A stretch of 64,000 nt of DNA. Source: CALGYY01 sp963678485. Lineage in GTDB: Bacteria > Bacteroidota > Bacteroidia > Bacteroidales > CAIWKO01. Shown here in pieces: positions 63,185 through 64,000 of the stretch (positions are counted from its first letter, which is position 1; each line of letters begins with the position of its first letter). The stretch lies in contig OY782882.1 in assembly GCA_963678485.1 (NCBI GenBank), positions 4,712,001 to 4,776,000 of the forward strand. The letters are read 5' to 3'. Below the pieces are notes generated by a model. The model saw only the letters and a list, made by a program, of their open reading frames with translations, was not told where the DNA came from and did no database searches. The position numbers were made by a program, and so were the translations under genes.

Positions 63185-64000
63185 ATGAAAAAAACATTAC
63201 TATTTGTAATTTGTATTGCTGCCTTCACCTTGCAGGGAATCAGCCAGGTGACAATAACTGAAAGCGATATCGCTAACATTGGAGCGACTTTTAGTCAGCG
63301 CACCGACACCCTCCCCTCCATCACCCCCGGAACAACAGGAACAGGGCAAGTATGGAATTTCAACAGCCTTGCCAGTCATGTTACTAAAACTATTAATGCT
63401 GTTGATCCTCTCACGCTTCCTGCGGGCAACCGATTTACTGGAGCCAACATTGCCTTACACGAGGATTCAAGTATCAACAATTATTTCTTCCGTAAAGAGC
63501 CAACGGGCATTCTTACAAAAGGACTTACCATGGATTTTTTGGGTAATGGCGACACGATTTGTGTAATCTTCAACGATCCTGACACCATGATCAGCTTCCC
63601 CTCCATTTATGGAACTTCATTTATTTCCCATGTGAATGGTGATACCAAATCTCCATCAAACATGATAATCGACACCAACATTTTTGGAACACTTTACCAT
63701 GTACCAGTTGATTCAGTTCGCATTATTCATCATGCTGTAAAGTCCTCTATCATGGATGCTGAAGGCTTAATCAATTTGCCTGGCACTGCAGGAACAATGA
63801 ATGCGCTTCGACAGAACACGCATGAAACTTCTATTGACAGTACATTTGGATATGTGAATTTCGCCCCTTATCTTTTAGGATGGTATTTTTTCCAGGCTTA
63901 TACCGACGAAACAACGCAATTTATATGGTGGACTAATGATATCGGAAACGCCATTCTTAGCATGGACTACGATTCACTAAGCGGAAATGTGACCAATGTT
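63185..64000 (+). CDS. Secreted protein, 3' end outside window
   Basis: The frame from ATG 63185 stays open for 272 codons to the end of the window. The product begins with a signal peptide (MKKTLLFVICIAAFTLQGIS, then QVTITESDIANIG). The following part (TLPSITPGTTGTGQVWNFNSL and later FTGANIALHEDSSINNYFF) resembles the N-terminal halves of Bacteroidota surface proteins that end in a T9SS type A domain; such a domain would lie outside the window. No enzymatic motif is visible. Found by reading the sequence directly because the frame has no stop within the window. Confidence 0.72.
   Translation, partial: MKKTLLFVICIAAFTLQGISQVTITESDIANIGATFSQRTDTLPSITPGTTGTGQVWNFNSLASHVTKTINAVDPLTLPAGNRFTGANIALHEDSSINNYFFRKEPTGILTKGLTMDFLGNGDTICVIFNDPDTMISFPSIYGTSFISHVNGDTKSPSNMIIDTNIFGTLYHVPVDSVRIIHHAVKSSIMDAEGLINLPGTAGTMNALRQNTHETSIDSTFGYVNFAPYLLGWYFFQAYTDETTQFIWWTNDIGNAILSMDYDSLSGNVTNV

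Overview
The window looks like a chromosomal segment of a Bacteroidota bacterium (class Chitinophagia/Sphingobacteriia-like; genus not assignable by eye). Three things point there: very large secreted proteins ending in type IX secretion (T9SS) type B or type A sorting domains, promoters of the form TTG-N19-21-TAnnTTTG, and start codons that mostly lack a Shine-Dalgarno sequence. I see no rRNA or tRNA gene.

Layout. 1-14.6 kb: two consecutive giant repeat adhesins (the first enters from upstream), each closed by a strong terminator. 14.9-18.1 kb: an AT-rich convergent restriction-modification pair whose C5-methyltransferase carries an integrase-type Arm DNA-binding domain at its N terminus. 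Its promoter is full of phased CGGACA repeats. 18.3-26.0 kb: housekeeping and transport genes (TerC, RecR, SSS symporter, AlbA_2 protein, thioredoxin-like protein, double AAA+ ATPase). 26.0-26.9 kb: a gene-free stretch with REP-like palindromes, then a strong promoter and a long leader. 26.9-41.0 kb: an AT-rich accessory island, all genes on + strand. It starts with a two-gene RiPP locus (Cys-rich precursor plus radical SAM/SPASM enzyme). It continues with a nuclease-like/helical-repeat protein, a membrane-anchored coiled-coil protein, a FISUMP/T9SS protein, small secreted proteins, a UPF0158 protein and a Fic protein with an operator-like dyad at its promoter. Two families of long intergenic repeats (A, about 340 bp, and B, 232 bp) alternate between these genes, giving the island a cassette-like look.

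41.2-50.6 kb: a secreted C45-like peptidase, an outer-membrane protein/ammonium transporter operon, a two-component system, PrmC, an RlmI-type methyltransferase and a 3-methyladenine glycosylase. 50.8-64 kb: a GT-C/GT2 pair, a PHPT1-like protein, an oligopeptide-binding lipoprotein followed by LigA, RecQ, a cation diffusion facilitator convergent with a MATE exporter, and a secreted protein running off the window.

Working together: the GT2 and GT-C enzymes probably make and use a lipid-linked sugar. The outer-membrane protein and AmtB form an ammonium-uptake operon. The sensor kinase and regulator overlap and act as a pair. The restriction-modification genes, the nuclease-like protein, the coiled-coil membrane protein and Fic suggest defence or conflict functions in the accessory parts. 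The best candidates for something new are the RiPP locus, the Arm-domain methyltransferase with its phased repeats, and the A/B repeat island.
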